A stretch of DNA of 64,000 nt from Halopseudomonas xinjiangensis (lineage in GTDB: Bacteria > Pseudomonadota > Gammaproteobacteria > Pseudomonadales > Pseudomonadaceae), in contig NZ_LT629736.1 of NCBI RefSeq assembly GCF_900104945.1, forward strand, positions 2,686,001 through 2,750,000. Reading direction: 5' to 3'. The translations under genes and the position numbers were made by a program. The notes beneath the pieces are model-generated. The model saw only the letters and a program-made list of their open reading frames with translations, made no database searches and had not been told where the DNA came from. This document shows, in pieces, positions 30,831 through 39,884 of the stretch. Positions within the stretch are counted from its first letter, which is position 1. Each line of letters begins with the position of its first letter.

Positions 30831-31955
30831 ATGGAACGCAAAAAAGCACTCATCACCGGCATCACAGGTCAGGACGGCTCATACCTGGCAGAATTTCTCC
30901 TGGAGAAGGGCTATGAAGTCCACGGCATCAAGCGTCGCGCCTCGCTATTCAACACCCAGCGTGTCGACCACATCTATCAGGATCCGCATGTCGAGAACAA
31001 GAATTTCGTTCTGCACTACGGCGACCTGAGCGATTCCTCGAACCTCACCCGCATCATCCAGGAAGTGCAGCCTGACGAGGTCTATAACCTTGGTGCACAG
31101 TCACACGTAGCGGTCAGCTTCGAAGCCCCGGAATACACAGCCGACGTCGATGCCATGGGTACCCTGCGTATCCTCGAAGCAATCCGCCTGCTGGGCCTGG
31201 AAAAGAAGACCCGCTTCTATCAGGCCTCGACCTCCGAGCTCTACGGTCTGGTGCAGGAGATCCCGCAGAAGGAAACCACGCCCTTCTACCCGCGCTCACC
31301 CTATGCGGTGGCCAAGCTGTACGCCTACTGGATCACCGTGAACTATCGCGAAGCCTATGGCATGTACGCCTGCAACGGCATCCTGTTCAACCACGAGTCT
31401 CCGCGCCGCGGCGAAACCTTCGTTACCCGCAAGATCACCCGCGGCCTGGCGAACATTGCCCAGGGTCTGGAAAACTGCCTGTACATGGGCAACATGGATG
31501 CGCTGCGTGACTGGGGCCATGCCAAGGACTACGTCCGTATGCAGTGGATGATGCTGCAGCAGGAGACCCCTGACGACTTCGTCATCGCTACCGGCGTTCA
31601 GTACTCGGTCCGCGAGTTCATCAAGTGGTCCGCCGCAGAACTGGGCATCACCCTGCGCTTCGAAGGCGAAGGCGTGGAAGAAAAAGCCATCGTCGAGAAG
31701 ATCGAAGGCGACAAGGCTCCAGGCCTGGCTACAGGTGACGTGATCGTTCGCGTCGACCCGCGCTACTTCCGCCCTGCAGAAGTGGAAACCCTGCTCGGCG
31801 ATCCGAGCAAGGCCAAGGACGTCCTCGGCTGGACCCCGGAGATCACCGTGCAGGAAATGTGCGCAGAGATGGTCCGTGAAGATCTCAAGGTCGCTCAGCG
31901 CCACGCGCTGCTCAAGGAGCACGGCCACGAGATTCCGGTCAGCGTGGAGGGTTGA
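30831..31955 (+). CDS. gmd: GDP-mannose 4,6-dehydratase
   Basis: Converts GDP-mannose to GDP-4-keto-6-deoxymannose, first step to GDP-L-fucose. 374 residues. SDR-type NADP loop [20 protein letters not shown]; catalytic Thr/Ser-Glu region [10 protein letters not shown] (about residue 132) and YxxxK motif [10 protein letters not shown] (about residue 157). Its product is used by fcl, which begins 2 bases after its stop. The order gmd-fcl-gmm is that of the colanic acid operon. Confidence 0.97.
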   Translation: MERKKALITGITGQDGSYLAEFLLEKGYEVHGIKRRASLFNTQRVDHIYQDPHVENKNFVLHYGDLSDSSNLTRIIQEVQPDEVYNLGAQSHVAVSFEAPEYTADVDAMGTLRILEAIRLLGLEKKTRFYQASTSELYGLVQEIPQKETTPFYPRSPYAVAKLYAYWITVNYREAYGMYACNGILFNHESPRRGETFVTRKITRGLANIAQGLENCLYMGNMDALRDWGHAKDYVRMQWMMLQQETPDDFVIATGVQYSVREFIKWSAAELGITLRFEGEGVEEKAIVEKIEGDKAPGLATGDVIVRVDPRYFRPAEVETLLGDPSKAKDVLGWTPEITVQEMCAEMVREDLKVAQRHALLKEHGHEIPVSVEG

Positions 31956-31957
31956 GC

Positions 31958-32932
31958 ATGGCGGCTGACTTCGACCAGCGCATCTTCGTAGCCGGCCATC
32001 GCGGGATGGTCGGCTCGGCGATCGTCCGGCGCCTCGAGGCGCTGGGCTATCGCAACATTGTCACACGCAACCGCAACGAGCTGAACCTGCTGGATCAGCA
32101 CGCTGTAAATGAATTCTTCCAGACCGAAGGCATCGACCAGGTGTACCTGGCCGCAGCCAAGGTCGGGGGCATTCACGCGAACAACGAGTACCCCGCCGAG
32201 TTCATCTACGAGAACCTGATGATCGAGGCCAACATCATCCACGCCGCGCATAGCGCCGGTGTGGAGAAGTTGCTCTTCCTCGGCTCCTCGTGCATCTACC
32301 CCAAGCATGCCGAGCAGCCGATGCGTGAAGAGGCCTTGCTCACCGGCATTCTCGAGCCGACCAACGAGCCCTATGCGATCGCCAAGATTGCCGGTATCAA
32401 GCTCTGCGAAAGCTATAATCGCCAGTACGGCCGTGATTATCGCAGCGTGATGCCGACCAACCTGTATGGTCCGCACGACAACTACCACCCGGAAAACAGC
32501 CACGTCATCCCTGCCCTGCTGCGCCGCTTCCACGAAGCGACCCAGCGCGGCGATGAAGAAGTGGTGGTCTGGGGCAGCGGCAAGCCGATGCGCGAGTTCC
32601 TGCATGTGGACGATATGGCCGCGGCCAGCGTGCACGTGATGAACCTCGACACCGAAACCTATCAGCAGCACACCCAGCCGATGCTCTCGCACATCAACGT
32701 CGGCACTGGCGAGGATTGCACCATTCGCGAGCTGGCCGAAACGGTCAAGAAGGTCACCGAGTTCCCCGGCAAGCTGACCTTCGACGCCAGCAAGCCTGAC
32801 GGTACGCCGCGCAAGTTGATGGACGTCTCGCGTCTGGAACGGCTCGGCTGGAAGAGCAGCATCAAGCTCGAGGAAGGGCTGCGTGATGCGTATCAGTGGT
32901 TCGTTGAGCACAAGGACGACGCCCGAGGCTGA
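31958..32932 (+). CDS. fcl: GDP-L-fucose synthase
   Basis: Epimerase-reductase (WcaG) that turns GDP-4-keto-6-deoxymannose into GDP-L-fucose. 324 residues. NADP loop [20 protein letters not shown]; Ser region [16 protein letters not shown]; YxxxK motif [13 protein letters not shown] (about residue 140). ATG 31958 follows a GGAGGG ribosome site inside the gmd 3' end; an in-frame TTG at 31952 is less likely. Gene symbol also known as wcaG. Confidence 0.97.
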   Translation: MAADFDQRIFVAGHRGMVGSAIVRRLEALGYRNIVTRNRNELNLLDQHAVNEFFQTEGIDQVYLAAAKVGGIHANNEYPAEFIYENLMIEANIIHAAHSAGVEKLLFLGSSCIYPKHAEQPMREEALLTGILEPTNEPYAIAKIAGIKLCESYNRQYGRDYRSVMPTNLYGPHDNYHPENSHVIPALLRRFHEATQRGDEEVVVWGSGKPMREFLHVDDMAAASVHVMNLDTETYQQHTQPMLSHINVGTGEDCTIRELAETVKKVTEFPGKLTFDASKPDGTPRKLMDVSRLERLGWKSSIKLEEGLRDAYQWFVEHKDDARG

Positions 32933-32933
32933 T

Positions 32934-33398
32934 ATGTACTTGGACAAGAATACGTTTCGGAGCGTGGTGGCCCACGCTCCGCTGGTCTCGCTCGACCTGG
33001 TGGTTCGAAATGCCGAAGGCGAGATTTTGCTTGGCCGACGCGTGAACCGCCCCGCGCAGGGTGACTGGTTCGTGCCAGGGGGGCGCATCATGAAGAACGA
33101 GCGTCTCGACGATGCCTTCGCACGCATAACCGAGGCCGAGCTCGGCCAGTCCTTCGCCCGCTCGCAGGCCCGATTACTCGATCTGTACGAGCACTTCTAC
33201 GAAGACAGCGTCTTTGGCCCGACGCCAGATACACATTACGTTGTCGCTGGTTACCTGTTGGATCTGCCGGCAGGTTGCTCACTTAGCCTGCCGAAAAGCC
33301 AGCATGATGGATTCCGCTGGTGGACCGTCGCCGATATGCGCAGCAGCACTGCTGTGCATGAGAATTCCCGCGCATATCTGGCAGCCGTCGATCGCTGA
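32934..33398 (+). CDS. gmm: GDP-mannose mannosyl hydrolase (Nudix family, WcaH type)
   Basis: Hydrolyses GDP-mannose to GDP and mannose and may balance GDP-sugar pools. 154 residues, close to E. coli Gmm. The modified Nudix box typical of this enzyme is GGRIMKNERLDDAFARITEA followed by ELG, preceded by RPAQGDWFVPG. The start ATG 32934 directly follows the fcl stop. A hairpin with a T-rich tail overlaps its stop codon. Confidence 0.95.
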   Translation: MYLDKNTFRSVVAHAPLVSLDLVVRNAEGEILLGRRVNRPAQGDWFVPGGRIMKNERLDDAFARITEAELGQSFARSQARLLDLYEHFYEDSVFGPTPDTHYVVAGYLLDLPAGCSLSLPKSQHDGFRWWTVADMRSSTAVHENSRAYLAAVDR

Positions 33399-33411
33399 TC
33401 GACGGTTTGTT
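33385..33411 (+). terminator. Terminator-like hairpin overlapping the gmm stop codon
   Basis: CCGTCGATC (33385-33393), loop GCT, GATCGACGG (33397-33405), followed by TTTGTT. It has the form of an intrinsic terminator and lies in mid-operon, between the nucleotide-sugar genes and the polymerase gene. The T tract is interrupted, so strength is moderate. Confidence 0.6.
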
Positions 33412-33512
33412 CAGTCTCTCTCGGAACTGTCCGAGCAAATTCGTGCCAAAGGGTGTTATAGGACCGGATCGGTCGATTTCGACCAAGTCTAGCAGACCGA
33501 GGGATTGAGACG

Positions 33513-34787
33513 TTGCTGAAGAATTTACTCGCCTACCGAAACCTCCTTTTCATCGTTATTTTCCTGAACACGGGTGCCCTGTTCCTGAGCGATGACAAGA
33601 AGTCCGGCATATTGTTTCTACGCGAGGTGTACCTGCTAGGGGTAGTAGCCGCGGCCTTTATGCTGTGTCTGATCTGGCGGCGTGTGTATCAATCGAAGGC
33701 GGCGCTATGGATCCTGCTTTTCGGGGTCTTCATTCCTGTGTTTTCCGCGCTGCTGGCATACCTCAATTTTGGCCAACCGTTGATATACGGTCTGCTCGAG
33801 GAGCGCCGTAGTCTGGCCTGGCTATCGTTTTTCCTCGTTCTATTTCTTTTGATCAAGACGAAGCCCGAGCAGAAGCACATCGAAGCTTTTTTCATGACAT
33901 CGGCCGTGCTCGCCACGGTCGTAGGCTTCATGTACTACTTCAGCATCATACCCGATAACGCTATTCCTTCATTTGCCAAGGATGTCAAGGACACCGGCGA
34001 CTTGCGACCGAACCGATATCGTATAGGGGCCGGCGCCGTCACCCTCGGGGCATACATACTGCTCTATCGGCTGCGCGACCGTTTGTCACTGAAAAGTTTG
34101 GCTCTGCTGCTGTATTTCGCCGCCTATCTCTGGCTGGTCGTTCAGACTCGTTCGACGATGCTGATCTGGGCTCTCGCAGCTGTGTGGGTCTTCCGCAAAC
34201 GACTGGATTCGGCTGCCAAGGTGCTGGTTACCGCCGGCATTCTGCTGGGGATGTCTTACCTGTTGTTCCCCGAGTTCTATGCCATGCAGTACGAGAAACT
34301 GCTGCTGATGTATGACGAGGCCATCAACAGCCCGGGCGTGCGCGACGACACCATCGCTACCATTCTCGATGCCCAGGCGCGGAATAATCATATCGGGATG
34401 GGTGCGTTGTCACTGCAATGGAATGGCGGCTTCGGCGCGCTGTATGACCCGCACTTCTATCTCTCGGACGTGGGCATCATCGGCGTGTACTACCGCTTCG
34501 GTTTCCTGACGCCGCTGATTGCGCTGATCTTCTACGGCGGCTTCATCTATTTCATGCGCCAAGTGCCGAACAAGAGTCCCCTGCTCAAAGCGTTTCAGCT
34601 GGGGTTCTGGTTCAGCATGATCAACATGTTCATGTCCAATTCCATCATGTACGGGGGGGACACCCTCGGCATCACGCTGGCGTGCTTCCTGTACTTCGCA
34701 AGAATGCAGGCGAGCGAAGCGGCTCAAAAGCAATATGAGCGAGTAAATCATGACCCAGTTCACTATCGTCACTATAAATTGGAATAA
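33513..34787 (+). CDS. Wzy-like EPS polymerase, multi-spanning membrane protein
   Basis: 424 residues with about ten hydrophobic helices (e.g. NLLFIVIFLNTGALFL, LAWLSFFLVLFLLIK, PLIALIFYGGFIYFM) and one large hydrophilic loop near residues 250-315 (MYDEAINSPGVRDDTIATIL). Sequence conservation in Wzy is low, so the call rests on topology and its place after the sugar genes. The start is TTG 33513 with GAGGGA upstream. Its local GC is lower than that of neighbours, as usual for wzy genes. Its 3' end overlaps the next gene by 38 bases. Confidence 0.7.
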   Translation: MLKNLLAYRNLLFIVIFLNTGALFLSDDKKSGILFLREVYLLGVVAAAFMLCLIWRRVYQSKAALWILLFGVFIPVFSALLAYLNFGQPLIYGLLEERRSLAWLSFFLVLFLLIKTKPEQKHIEAFFMTSAVLATVVGFMYYFSIIPDNAIPSFAKDVKDTGDLRPNRYRIGAGAVTLGAYILLYRLRDRLSLKSLALLLYFAAYLWLVVQTRSTMLIWALAAVWVFRKRLDSAAKVLVTAGILLGMSYLLFPEFYAMQYEKLLLMYDEAINSPGVRDDTIATILDAQARNNHIGMGALSLQWNGGFGALYDPHFYLSDVGIIGVYYRFGFLTPLIALIFYGGFIYFMRQVPNKSPLLKAFQLGFWFSMINMFMSNSIMYGGDTLGITLACFLYFARMQASEAAQKQYERVNHDPVHYRHYKLE

Positions 34788-35523
34788 CCTGGCCGGTCTG
34801 CAGAAGACCTACCAGAGTGTCGCCAGCCAGACCTATCGCAACCTTCGCTGGATCGTGGTGGATGGCGCTTCCAACGACGGCGCAGCGGAATGGCTGCAGA
34901 CCATCGATGAGCCGTGGGCGGAGATTACCTCCGAGCCTGACAACGGCCTGTACGACGCGATGAACAAAGGGCTGGAGAAAGCCGTCACCACACCTGGCTA
35001 TACGCTGTTTCTGAACAGCGGCGACTGGCTGTATGACGAGCGGGTGCTGGAACTGGTCGCGAAAACCATCGAACAGGCGTCCGTGGCTCCGAAGTACGTC
35101 TATGGAGACTTCGCTCGCTTTACCGGCGCCGGTCGCCTGCACCAGTTTCCAGGCAAGCCGATCGAGCGTCTGTTCATCGGCATGCCTTCGAGCCACCAGG
35201 CGATGTATTTCGAGAACGAGCTACTCAAGACCGTGCGTTTCAGGGATTCGTACAAGCTCTCCGCGGACTACTGCATGCTCATCGAATTCGTCAACCAGAT
35301 CGAGTCGCGCGAGCAGATTGTGCATATCCGTCAACCGCTATGTGTATTCGATAACACTGGCGTGTCGGTACAACGCCGCTTCGAAGCCCTGAAGGAAGAC
35401 GTGCACATTCGTCGCAAGCATCTAAAGCTGTCGGCGTTTCGAAACTACGGTCTGTATGCGCTGCATTACGTGCATACCCACGTCAGAAACCTGCAAGCTG
35501 CGCTGGAACGCAAAACAGCTTGA
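34750..35523 (+). CDS. Glycosyltransferase family 2 (WcaE-like)
   Basis: 257 residues, cytoplasmic face of the inner membrane. Nucleotide-binding start FTIVTINWNNLAGLQKTYQS, first acidic motif WIVVDGASNDGAAEW, and the substrate motif EPDNGLYDAMNKG, which is shared with colanic acid transferase WcaE. LNSGDWLYDE supplies the metal-binding acid. It adds one sugar to the lipid-linked repeat unit; specificity is unknown. The ATG lies inside the polymerase 3' end. Confidence 0.9.
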   Translation: MTQFTIVTINWNNLAGLQKTYQSVASQTYRNLRWIVVDGASNDGAAEWLQTIDEPWAEITSEPDNGLYDAMNKGLEKAVTTPGYTLFLNSGDWLYDERVLELVAKTIEQASVAPKYVYGDFARFTGAGRLHQFPGKPIERLFIGMPSSHQAMYFENELLKTVRFRDSYKLSADYCMLIEFVNQIESREQIVHIRQPLCVFDNTGVSVQRRFEALKEDVHIRRKHLKLSAFRNYGLYALHYVHTHVRNLQAALERKTA

Positions 35524-35573
35524 AAAACCGACTCAGTCAGATTGGCGTTATGCAGTTGCCAAGGAGATAGCAA

Positions 35574-36323
35574 TTGAAAGCGTTCAACATCGAGTTCTAT
35601 ACGGGTAGCAAGGACGAGCTGATCGCAGAGATCATTGAGGCCAGTACGGGGCAATACGGCTATATCGTTACGCCCAACGTCAATCATGTGGTGCAACTGG
35701 AGCATAGCGCTCCCTTGCGCAATGCCTACAGCTCAGCCAGTCACCGTATCTGTGACAGCCGCGTTTTGCTGCCATTCGTCAGGGCGTTCAAGGTGCCGCT
35801 ACCCGAGGCGATTCCCGGCAGCACGCTGACCGCCGAGCTGATCGAACATGCGGACGCAGAGCAATGGGATGTATGCATCATCGGCTGTGAGCCGGCCAGC
35901 GTCGCACGATTGAAGGAACGCTATCCTGGGCTGCGGGTCCATCACTACTACCCCCCCATGGGGTTCATCACCGATCCAGATGCCGTGCAGACTTGCGTCA
36001 ATTTCATCAACCAGCACCCATCGCGCCTGATCGTTTATGCGGTCGGCTGTCCAACCCAGGAGATCCTCGCGCTCAAGGTTCTTGAAGGCGGACAGGCCAC
36101 CGGCGTCGGACTCTGCGTCGGCGGCTCGCTGAATTTCCTTTCCGGCGCCGTTCCGCGTGCCCCGGCGTGGGTTCAACATCTGGCACTGGAATGGCTCCAC
36201 CGCGTGTGCACCGAGCCGCGCAGGCTCGGCAGCCGGTACGCAAGAGACGCCTGGCGGTTTCTGCCGATTGTCATGCGGCATTACCGCAACACCCCGAATT
36301 GTCTAGAAGGAGCAAAGCAATGA
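35574..36323 (+). CDS. WecG/TagA/CpsF family glycosyltransferase (first copy)
   Basis: 249 residues. Family motifs are [16 protein letters not shown] near the N-terminus, and [16 protein letters not shown] followed by [40 protein letters not shown], the typical C-terminus. These membrane-associated transferases use UDP-ManNAcA, UDP-ManNAc or UDP-glucose. The start is TTG 35574, preceded by AAGGAGAT. Its stop overlaps the ATG of manC (ATGA). Confidence 0.9.
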   Translation: MKAFNIEFYTGSKDELIAEIIEASTGQYGYIVTPNVNHVVQLEHSAPLRNAYSSASHRICDSRVLLPFVRAFKVPLPEAIPGSTLTAELIEHADAEQWDVCIIGCEPASVARLKERYPGLRVHHYYPPMGFITDPDAVQTCVNFINQHPSRLIVYAVGCPTQEILALKVLEGGQATGVGLCVGGSLNFLSGAVPRAPAWVQHLALEWLHRVCTEPRRLGSRYARDAWRFLPIVMRHYRNTPNCLEGAKQ

Positions 36324-37747
36324 TCCCTATCATCATGTCAGGCGGTACCGGTTCTCGGCTCTGGCCGCTTTCGCGCCAACTGAACCCCAAGCAATTTCTG
36401 CCGCTGGCTGAGGCTTCCTTCTCGATGCTTCAGGCTACCATCATGCGCTTGAAAGGCCTGGATATGCAGCAGCCACGGCTGATCTGCAACGAAGAACACC
36501 GCTTCCTCGCGGCAGAGCAGCTGCGCAAGATGGGTATGGAAGATGCTTCGATCATGCTCGAGCCAGCGGGCCGCAATACTGCCCCGGCGGTCGCTCTCGC
36601 TGCCATCCAGGCCCAGGAAAACGGCGACGATCCGGTGCTGCTGATCCTCGCAGCCGACCACCTGATCCAGGATGAAGCGGGCTTTCGCGCCAGCGTGAAC
36701 AAGGCCTTGCCGCAGGCTGAGGCAGGCAAGCTGGTCGCCTTCGGCGTCGTCCCTACGCACCCGGAAACCGGCTACGGCTACATTCAGCGCGGTCAGTCTG
36801 CGGGTGACGATGCGTTCGCGGTACAGCGCTTCGTGGAGAAGCCCGATAGCGATACCGCACGCGAATATCTCGAATCCGGCGAGTTCTTCTGGAACAGCGG
36901 CATGTTCATGTTCCGCGCCAGCCGCTATCTCGAAGAGCTGGAAAAATTCCGCCCGGATATCCTTTCAGCCTGCCGCGCAGCGATGACCAATCGCGAAGCT
37001 GACATGCACTTCATCAGAGTCGATCGTGAAGCCTTCCTCGCTTGCCCCGAGGACTCGATCGATTACGCAGTGATGGAACGTACCGCCGATGCGGTCATGG
37101 TTCCGCTCGACGTGGGCTGGAGCGATATCGGCTCTTGGTCAGCGCTGTGGGACGTGAGCAAGAAAGACGAACAGGGCAACGTATTCAAAGGCGACGTGAT
37201 GGGTGAGCAGACTGCGAACACCTACGTCCACGCCGAGCACCGCCTGGTTGCCACCGTCGGACTGGAAGATCTGATCATCGTCGAAACCAAGGACGCGGTG
37301 CTGGTCGCTCACAAGGACAAGGCGCAGGACGTCAAACGCATCGTCGAACAGCTCAAGGCGGAGAAGCGCTGCGAATATCTCAACCACCGTGAGGTCTACC
37401 GGCCGTGGGGCGTTTACGACTCGATCGACAATGGCCAGCGCTACCAGGTCAAGCGGATCACCGTTAAGCCTGGAGCCAAGCTGTCGGTACAGATGCACCA
37501 TCACCGGGCTGAGCACTGGATTGTGGTCTGCGGTACTGCACGGGTTACCAACGGCGAGGAGACCTATATGGTCACCGAGAACGAGTCGACCTATATCCCG
37601 ATTGGCCAGGTTCATTCGCTGGAAAATCCTGGCGTGATCCCGCTCGAGTTGATCGAAGTGCAGTCAGGCTCGTATCTGGGCGAAGACGACATCGTCCGTT
37701 ACGCCGACAACTACGGGCGAGTCAGCGACAAGACGTCCGTGGCCTGA
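36320..37747 (+). CDS. manC: Mannose-1-phosphate guanylyltransferase / mannose-6-phosphate isomerase
   Basis: Makes GDP-mannose, the precursor for the Gmd/Fcl route, and as a bifunctional type II enzyme also isomerises fructose-6-P. 475 residues. Nucleotidyl motif [20 protein letters not shown] at the N-terminus, sugar site [10 protein letters not shown], and a C-terminal cupin (isomerase) domain with [11 protein letters not shown] and [14 protein letters not shown]. The phosphomannomutase needed in between (AlgC-type) is not in this window. Last gene of the long plus-strand operon, followed by a strong terminator. Confidence 0.96.
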   Translation: MIPIIMSGGTGSRLWPLSRQLNPKQFLPLAEASFSMLQATIMRLKGLDMQQPRLICNEEHRFLAAEQLRKMGMEDASIMLEPAGRNTAPAVALAAIQAQENGDDPVLLILAADHLIQDEAGFRASVNKALPQAEAGKLVAFGVVPTHPETGYGYIQRGQSAGDDAFAVQRFVEKPDSDTAREYLESGEFFWNSGMFMFRASRYLEELEKFRPDILSACRAAMTNREADMHFIRVDREAFLACPEDSIDYAVMERTADAVMVPLDVGWSDIGSWSALWDVSKKDEQGNVFKGDVMGEQTANTYVHAEHRLVATVGLEDLIIVETKDAVLVAHKDKAQDVKRIVEQLKAEKRCEYLNHREVYRPWGVYDSIDNGQRYQVKRITVKPGAKLSVQMHHHRAEHWIVVCGTARVTNGEETYMVTENESTYIPIGQVHSLENPGVIPLELIEVQSGSYLGEDDIVRYADNYGRVSDKTSVA

Positions 37748-37806
37748 TCCGGAAGCGGCCGGGCAACCTTGCCAGGCCGCTACCACCGCTACCAGACGTA
37801 CCGTGA

Positions 37807-37840
37807 ATGGCACCGGCTCTCGAGCCGGTGCCATTTTTTT
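37807..37840 (+). terminator. Strong intrinsic terminator ending the EPS operon
   Basis: ATGGCACCGGCT pairs with AGCCGGTGCCAT around loop CTCG, followed by seven T. It fits the plus strand only; the last T is also the first base of the GH5 gene's stop complement. Confidence 0.95.
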
Positions 37841-38898
37841 CAGGAGTCCTGCTTGACCGGGCCGTAGCCCTTGCAGCCCCCTTCTCCTATGAACTTCTCC
37901 AGCACCGCCATCTGCGGGCGGTCCTTGCCGTCTTTCGGCTCGATCGACAGCCGATACTTGCCCCACGAGGGGCCGGCGGCCCAGTAACTGACGGGAATGC
38001 AATGTTGCTGGAGGTAACTGAGCAACTCCTCTGCCGCTTCGTTCCACTTCGGATGATCGTCGGGAATGCCGAACTCGCCGATATGTCCTCGCTTGCCATG
38101 CTCCTGCAGCCATTCGATAAAGGGCTCCGCCCGCTTGACGCCTACCGATGTATCGAAGTTTTTGGTCGGCTTCTCCTTGTATCGCCCGCTAGCATCGTGG
38201 TCGATGTACAGGTGCGCGGAGAACACGATGTTGTCTGCCGGGTCCTTGAGATCGAGCAGCGGCTCCGCATACTTCTGCCAGCGTGCCGCGCTCGACCATG
38301 AGTTGCCCTCTATATAAAGGGGTCGCTTGCGGTCATGCGCGCGGATACCATCAATGCCGGCCTGGGCCGCTTCAGGCCAGTTGTCTTCGGCATCGCCGTA
38401 GGGCTCGTTCATGATGTCATAGGCATAGAGCGCTGAATGGTTGTGCCAGCGCTTGGCGATGCGCGCCATGAGATCTTCGTAGGCGCCGAATGGCACTGCC
38501 TCGCTGCCAATGACGTCGCCGCGGTATCGTGCGTAGTTATGCACGTCGAGAATGATGTCCATGTCATGCCTGGCGGCGTCGTCCAGCATCGAATCGATCA
38601 GTTCCGCGTAGGTTTCGTCCAGCTCACCGTTGAGTGACGGCTGCAACCGCTCCCACTTCACGGGAAAGCGCACATTGCGAATACCCTTGTCCTGCCAGTA
38701 CTTGAAATATCCCTCATCGGGGAAAAAGTAGTGGGTCCCGTGCTTACCCGGCAGCTCCTTTGAGGTGAACTCCGCTCCGGCAACATTGATTCCTATCAGT
38801 TCGAAGTCATCGGCATAACTCTGACCACCGGCAATGGCGAGACTGAGGCCGACAAAGGCACCCCAGCTCCGCAGACCTCTTGCTGTCACTCGTTTCAT
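37840..38898 (-). CDS. Secreted glycoside hydrolase family 5 (endoglucanase-like)
   Basis: 352 residues with signal peptide (cleavage about SYA|DDFE). TIM-barrel GH5 features: RFPVKWERLQP, DVHNYARY (His120), acid/base Glu165 in DIMNEPYGD, SAHLYIDHDASG, and nucleophile Glu275 in GHIGEFGIP. Family members cut beta-1,4-glucans or mannans. It is convergent to the EPS operon and lies inside the locus, so it probably trims or releases the locus polymer in the periplasm rather than digesting food. All catalytic residues are present, so it should be active. Confidence 0.93.
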   Translation of the reverse strand: MKRVTARGLRSWGAFVGLSLAIAGGQSYADDFELIGINVAGAEFTSKELPGKHGTHYFFPDEGYFKYWQDKGIRNVRFPVKWERLQPSLNGELDETYAELIDSMLDDAARHDMDIILDVHNYARYRGDVIGSEAVPFGAYEDLMARIAKRWHNHSALYAYDIMNEPYGDAEDNWPEAAQAGIDGIRAHDRKRPLYIEGNSWSSAARWQKYAEPLLDLKDPADNIVFSAHLYIDHDASGRYKEKPTKNFDTSVGVKRAEPFIEWLQEHGKRGHIGEFGIPDDHPKWNEAAEELLSYLQQHCIPVSYWAAGPSWGKYRLSIEPKDGKDRPQMAVLEKFIGEGGCKGYGPVKQDS

Positions 38899-39053
38899 AG
38901 CGCCTCCTGTGTTGCGGTGCGAAGCACCTCAAATCCTGTGCATTCGAAATTTTGGCACGTTCTTTCTCACGCCCTCGGTGGCTTCCGACATCCATTTCCT
39001 CGATTAGTTGGCGTTCTCAAGGGAACCAAACGGCCCGATCACCCGCCTAACCA

Positions 39054-39875
39054 ATGGATATGAACACACTCATGAAGAGGCCGGCGATGACAAGCTCCGC
39101 TCCAAAACGCCAGGATCCGCTTATTGGCAAACTCGATCTGATCGAACCCAGCCAGACGCAGTCGCTGATGGAAAACCTGTCCGCAGTCAAGGCGCCCGTC
39201 ACCGTCGCCTTCATGAACCAGCATGCGTACAACCTCGCTCAGCAAAACCCAACCGTGCGTGACCAGTTCTCGAAGATGAGCTATCTGCTGCGCGACGGCA
39301 TCGGTATCAAGATAGCCTGCCAGGTGAATGGACGCGCGCCGCGCGCCAACATGAACGGCACCGACTTTATCCCCAAGCTGCTCGACCACGTGATCAAGCA
39401 GGACGAGGGGCAGTACCGTTATCTGGCGCTGGGCACACGCGAACCCTGGCTGTCAAAAGGGGCTCATCGATTGTTTCAGGGCAAGCCGTTCGAAGCGATC
39501 GACGGGTTTCAACCTGTAGAGGCCTATGTAGATTTCGTAAGAGAGCGTTGCGCCGATGGCGGCATTCCTGTCGTCGTGCTTGCGATGGGCATGCCGAAGC
39601 AGGAAGAAGTAGCACTGCGCATCAAGCGCGAACTCGACTGCCCGGCGCTGTTGATATGTGGTGGAGCAATCGTCGACTTTTCCGCTGAACGCTTCGCACG
39701 AGCTCCCGTGGTCTTCCGCAAGATGGGGCTCGAGTGGCTATACCGTCTGGGCAAGGAACCGCGGCGGCTATTCAAGCGCTATGTGATCGGTATCCCGCAG
39801 TTTTTCTATTACGTCGCTCGTAACAGCGGTTCCGTTGGCGCTCGCCAGAACGAGCGGCGCGCCTTCGAACAGTAA
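39054..39875 (+). CDS. WecG/TagA/CpsF family glycosyltransferase (second copy)
   Basis: 273 residues. Core motifs: VTVAFMNQHAYNLAQQNP, LRDGIGIKIACQ, ANMNGTDFIPKLLD, VVLAMGMPKQEEVALRI, LICGGAIVDFSAERFARAP and GLEWLYRLGKEPRRLFKRY. It is clearly diverged from the first copy and retains the longer N-terminus, so it is a paralogue with its own acceptor or donor, not a recent duplicate. It stands alone on the plus strand between two minus-strand genes, with no good ribosome site before ATG 39054 (ATG 39060 is possible). Confidence 0.9.
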   Translation: MDMNTLMKRPAMTSSAPKRQDPLIGKLDLIEPSQTQSLMENLSAVKAPVTVAFMNQHAYNLAQQNPTVRDQFSKMSYLLRDGIGIKIACQVNGRAPRANMNGTDFIPKLLDHVIKQDEGQYRYLALGTREPWLSKGAHRLFQGKPFEAIDGFQPVEAYVDFVRERCADGGIPVVVLAMGMPKQEEVALRIKRELDCPALLICGGAIVDFSAERFARAPVVFRKMGLEWLYRLGKEPRRLFKRYVIGIPQFFYYVARNSGSVGARQNERRAFEQ

Positions 39876-39884
39876 GCAGTAGCA

